Source: Rutidosis leptorrhynchoides
Taxonomy: Eukaryota; Streptophyta; Magnoliopsida; Asterales; Asteraceae
Assembly: GCF_046630445.1 (NCBI RefSeq)
Contig: NC_092336.1
Span: 506,279,001-506,343,000, forward strand
Reading direction: 5' to 3'
DNA length: 64,000 nt
A model generated the notes under the pieces. That model worked only from the letters and a program-made list of their open reading frames with translations. It was not told the DNA's origin and searched no databases. The translations under genes were made by a program, and so were the position numbers. How positions within the stretch are numbered: the first letter of the stretch is position 1; every line of letters starts with the position of its first letter. Of the stretch, positions 59,838-64,000 are shown in pieces.

Positions 59838-61231
59838 TGTAAGACCCTGGATTTTATGCATCAGAAAGTGTTCTCGAAGGTGTCAGTAAATGTGTGCATC
59901 AAAAACTGCCACTAAAAGTCAACCTAACACTTATGCATTTTCAGAATTTACATCAGAATCACAAACAAGCTGAAAATATTCTGACTTCAGTTTGCCCTTT
60001 GAGGCGCGTCGCGGAGGTTGTGGCCACGGCGCGGGTGATGTCTGATCGGCACTCCTTGTTTTTAATTAAAGATAGAAAGGGGCTTTTGAGTAATTTCACA
60101 TGAGGAACGGTTTTAGGCCACAAAAGGCAGATTTTTGGACTGATTCAAATCCACAATCTTATCCTTATCCTCTCATCTTCAACCTCCTTTTCTAGAGAGA
60201 GAGAGAGAGAGAGAGCGCTTTGTTTGTGGGTTTTGAGGTGATTCTTGCAAGCTTGGAACAAATCCTTGGTGCTCTAGCTATCTAGCTCCACTTTGGTGTT
60301 GTGGTAAGTTCCAAATCCGAATTTTAAGTGTTTGATTCTTGTTTTGAGTTAGGGTTTGGTTATAAACCCCATTTCTCATGAAATTGGGGGGGTTTGTGTA
60401 TGTATTGTGTAAGTAAACCTAATTATGGTGGGTTTAGGGTTAGATGACGAATTTGAAAGTATTTGTAATGGTTTGGGTGTTAGATCACTATATTGGAAGT
60501 GTGTTAGTGATTTTGATGTTCTTAAGAGCATGTTGTTAGTCAAAATGGGTGTTGACCTTGAATTGTTGACAATCTAAGTTTTGGGTCAAGATTTGACGAA
60601 TCAAGTATGTAAATGCTTGATTCATGTGTTAAATGGTGTTTTGGAAATATAATCACTAACCGTTAGTGATTTTGCGCGTTTTTGTGATTTGTGTCAAAAT
60701 GGGTAAAGTGATTTGGGTCAAATTTGATGATGACACTAGTTTTGGTCAAATGGATGTTTAAACACTTTTGTTAAGTGTTAAATGGCGTTTTTGGAAGCAA
60801 TCGTTCATGAGAAGTGATTCCGAGTCAAAGTGATGTTTTAACAAGTCAAACGTGGTCAAACGCAATATGGGTCAATATTGCACGTGTAGTTTTGGTGTAA
60901 ATGACGTCTGAAATGATCACTATCTAAGTAGTAATCTAGTGTCGGGACCTAGGTTGGTCTATTTGGTGTCAAGTATAATTTGGGTTAAATTGTACTTTGT
61001 AGAGTGGGTTTGAATTACCACCCGAAGTGGTAATTGGTTTGTGTCCATTAGGTATTAAATGGGCAGGTTTTGGCGAGCAATGTGTGATCCCTCGGCTAAG
61101 GGATGTTTGTGTCGGACTGTCGGGTTCTCTTTTAGAGAATGACTATTTATTTGTATATTGTACCTACGTGTGATATAGGTGGTTACTTGCTCATATTTGA
61201 GGACGGATATCATGTTATACATGACTTGTGC
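59838..61231 (+). repeat. LTR head A (Gypsy-like)
   Basis: Begins TGTAAGACCCTGG and has a transcribed-looking (AG)n leader (60196-60216). No coding frame. It is cut at 61231 by the next LTR head. LTR identity is inferred from the TGTAAGACCC start and general make-up. Confidence 0.5.
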
Positions 61232-62471
61232 TGTAACATTCCGCCTTTTTCCGTTTACTTTTCCGTTTAACTATTTAAGTTCCGTTATATGTTTATAACA
61301 CATCCCGTTAATATGCGTTGAATTATCTCGTTTAGGTAATTCCCGCACCCGGTTTAAAGTTGAGGGACCAAACTTGCCAAAGGTTGAAACATTTGACTAG
61401 GTCAAAGAGTCAACCCCTTTTCATCCATTCATTTCACCTCCTCTTCCTCTTTTTACTACTTTCAAATCCTCTCAACATTCAAACACAAATTCATCATCTA
61501 AATCCGGAATAAGGAGCTAGCAACAAAACAAAATACATATTCGTGATCCTCTCTTCATCCTCTTCGATTTGATACCAACTTCATCAATTTTGGGTAACTT
61601 TCTAAAATCACTAATTCTTGTGTTCTTGAGATTTTTAAGTTATAAGGTTGTTAATTAGTGTCTATGGCTCGAGTCTAGTTTGTTTATGTGATTTGTATGC
61701 TCGTTTTTGATATTTTGATGTAACTAGTTCATATTGAAAGATGACATGCTTATATATGAATAACTAGCATAGAAAATTTGTCCGAGACCCGACCCGAACA
61801 TGTTGACTTCTCCGTTGACTTTGACCCGACCAAGTTTGACTTTTTGTCAAACTTAACCAAATACTTATGCAACCTTTCTAACATGATTATTTACTTGTAA
61901 CTTGCATGAAACTTGACTAGTTGATTCACATGTTAATATAATCGAGTCGTAACGAGCCATAGGACTAATTGAACATCTTTGACCCTTCGTGACTATCGTT
62001 ATTGATACAACCTATTTGTTTAGGTCAAGACTAGCATTGTTCTTTGCACACGTTACTTGTCGAAGTACTTTTTGGTTCGTGCATACAAGGTGAGATCATA
62101 GTCCCACTTTTACTCTTTTTGAACTTACTTTTGGGATGAGAAAACATAAACGTTCTTTTAAACTACGTGAACACAAGTACAGGGAAAACAAACATTCTAC
62201 ATACGAGTTTGAACACAAATCCTCAATCGATTATCATTAGTTACATCAGATGGTGTAAGCGAGAACTTATGTTATATGGCCATATGGGTTTGACAAACCC
62301 TCACTTCGGACGGTTCGCTACCGTCTACGGGTGAAATATATTTTCGGGAAACAGTGTATGTTCTAACACTATTATTACGGGGTTCAACGGACGGAATGTT
62401 AAGCTTTGATAATTGAGTGCTCGTGAATATTAACTTTTAGAATGTACTATGACTTTATCGATGTTGCAAAT
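61232..62471 (+). repeat. LTR head B (Gypsy-like)
   Basis: Begins TGTAACATTCCG, with a pyrimidine-rich stretch and ACAAACCCTCACTTCGG-type blocks shared in style with other LTRs here. It is interrupted at 62472. No coding frame. Confidence 0.5.
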
Positions 62472-63754
62472 TGTGACGATCGCTCCAAATCCATATGGAC
62501 GAACACGTCATTCATTGATTTCATTGCGAGGTATTTGACCTCTATGTGATACATTTTGTAACATTGTATTCGTTTGAAAAGGTATTTCATAAATGAATAT
62601 ATAAATTCCAGGTTTTTAACATCTGATGATTTCTACGTATAGACAATCACCATTTAATGGTTTACAATAATACATCTGTTGACAATACAGTCAAAATAAG
62701 ATACATGGTAATGGTTTGGTGAATGCAAGTTTCTTGTATATAGCATGTATGACTCCAAGCACATATCTTGTATCACGTATAAGCAAACAGCGGAAGACTT
62801 CTAGAATCCTGAGAATAAACATGCTTCAAGTGTCAACACAAAGGTTGGTGAGTTCATAGTTTTAATATTACACATAATCCGTATATCAATGTGGATTACA
62901 AAAGTTCAGTTGTTTTATTTAAAACGTTATCAATAGGTTTTACATAAAAGGTGGATCACAAGATTTCAGTTGTTTCATCCGAAACGTTTATCAATCGGTT
63001 CTACAAAATTGAGCACCCTGGTAACTAAACTTTAATGCTTATATTATTTGTACCCTTTGTATAATCATCTTAATAATACACGCAAACCAACGTGTACGCT
63101 TCTCAAATAGCATACGTCCGTTAAAAGGCTAGCGCTCTAGCTCGGACGGGGATATCAAGCCCTATGGATCCATATAATACTACTCGCGCCCACCAGTTCT
63201 TATAACCGACAGTTACTAGTTACCAAAGCTAAGGGATTTTCGGTTCAAACTCGGTGTAGAATTTAGTATGTACTTGTATCCATTGCGTTTAAAATAAAGT
63301 GCATGTATTCTCAGCCCAAAAATATAGATTGCAAAAGCAATTAAAAAGGAAGCATATGAAACTCACACATATAAATATTGTATATCGGTTAATAAAACAT
63401 TTGCATGTATTCTCAGCCCAAAAATGTAGAGAGTAAAAGGGATCTTATGAAACTCACAGTTAAATATTGATATACAATATTGTAGGAAAGCACGTAGACG
63501 CATCGGAGATGATAAACACGAGGTTTGATTCACAAAAAAAAATACCCCCGAACATTACCCATAACCTCCTTGGCAATAACCCATAATTTTCTTAGCTCTA
63601 GCTTGCTCGAAAACTCATTTTGAAAATTACTTGGACAGCACTCCGTCGTAATATTTTTTGTACATTATTATTTTTGTATCGCAAAAATAATAACACTAAT
63701 AATAATAAAAAAATAATAAGATTAATAATAATCTTATTAATAATAATAATAATA

Positions 63755-63790
<36 letters not shown>

Positions 63791-64000
63791 TAAATAATAT
63801 TACGGAGTATATATATATTTGTGTATGTGTGTGATTTAAATCGAGCGAAAACACTGAAATTTATAGATGTGGCCTGAAATCTGGAGTCATGCGACTCGCA
63901 TGGAAATGGCCTTCTGGCCATGCGACTCGCATGAGGACCAGGGACAGCTCACATTGTTTTGGCTCCTAGCTTGTCGACATAATATAAAATAAATATAAAT
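62472..64000 (-). repeat. Minus-strand LTR related to the solo LTR, cut by window end
   Basis: On the minus strand it ends GGAGCGATCGTCACA, parallel to the end of the solo LTR (GGACGGGTCGTTATA). It also shares ACCTCGC, the TGAGTTTCAT block and GGGCTGAGAATACATGC with it. It contains a local duplication (63302-63367 and 63403-63460). The rest lies beyond the window. Confidence 0.65.
63680..63805. repeat. (ATA/AAT)n-rich microsatellite
   Basis: Long AAT-type run. The 107-codon minus frame over it is low-complexity leucine/isoleucine. Confidence 0.9.

Noticed and set aside
63598-63921. 107-codon leucine/isoleucine-rich minus-strand frame
   Set aside because: Produced by the AAT microsatellite inside an LTR.

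Overview
The window is nuclear DNA of a flowering plant. Split genes with GT-AG introns, a polyubiquitin gene with a leader intron, plant-type carboxylesterase and CLB1 genes, and dense nested LTR retrotransposons all point to a eudicot. LTR heads such as TGTGACGACCC and TGTAACGACCC, and the Ulp1-type MULE gene, look like those common in Asteraceae. That family assignment is an inference from recall, not a search result.

Layout. 1-8775: a nest of an Athila-like element (3' part) inside the gag of a minus-strand Ty3/Gypsy element, itself inside the 3' end of an L1-type LINE. 8981-11315: a SINE, microsatellites and an unexplained GC-rich block. 11316-17063: a large Mutator-like element (MULE) with a decayed Ulp1-transposon-type gene and dozens of copies of the palindrome AATCACATGTGATT. 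17199-18739: a second MULE with ~190-bp inverted ends and a perfect 9-bp target duplication. 18865-20686: two tRNA-derived SINE pieces, a LINE-like tail and a 414-bp MULE-type MITE with a perfect 9-bp duplication. 20812-35509: a solo LTR (duplication TACAT) split by a full-length Gypsy element at 22126-33180 (duplication ACATC) whose LTRs are young but whose interior is decayed.

The gene island is 35939-57694. It holds an intronless carboxylesterase (-), a ten-exon CLB1/SYT7-type lipid-binding protein gene (-), a 21-exon gamma-tubulin complex component 2 gene (+) and a four-unit polyubiquitin gene (+). I assembled both split genes by hand and the splice phases close without error (434 and 710 residues). 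The GCP2 gene carries a 609-bp TRIM in intron 17 and a 5.1-kb Tork-like Copia element in intron 19. Both are antisense to the gene and have perfect 5-bp target duplications. A short non-autonomous Helitron lies before the ubiquitin promoter.

58141-64000 returns to repeats: a PIF/Harbinger transposase fragment, an odd CTCG-rich and CGTTTC-rich block, and the heads of three abutting LTRs.

The genes are ordinary housekeeping or stress loci with no shared pathway visible. The most unusual signal is the palindrome array confined to the 11316-17063 MULE. Shorter but similar hairpin arrays sit inside two unrelated LTRs of the same window.
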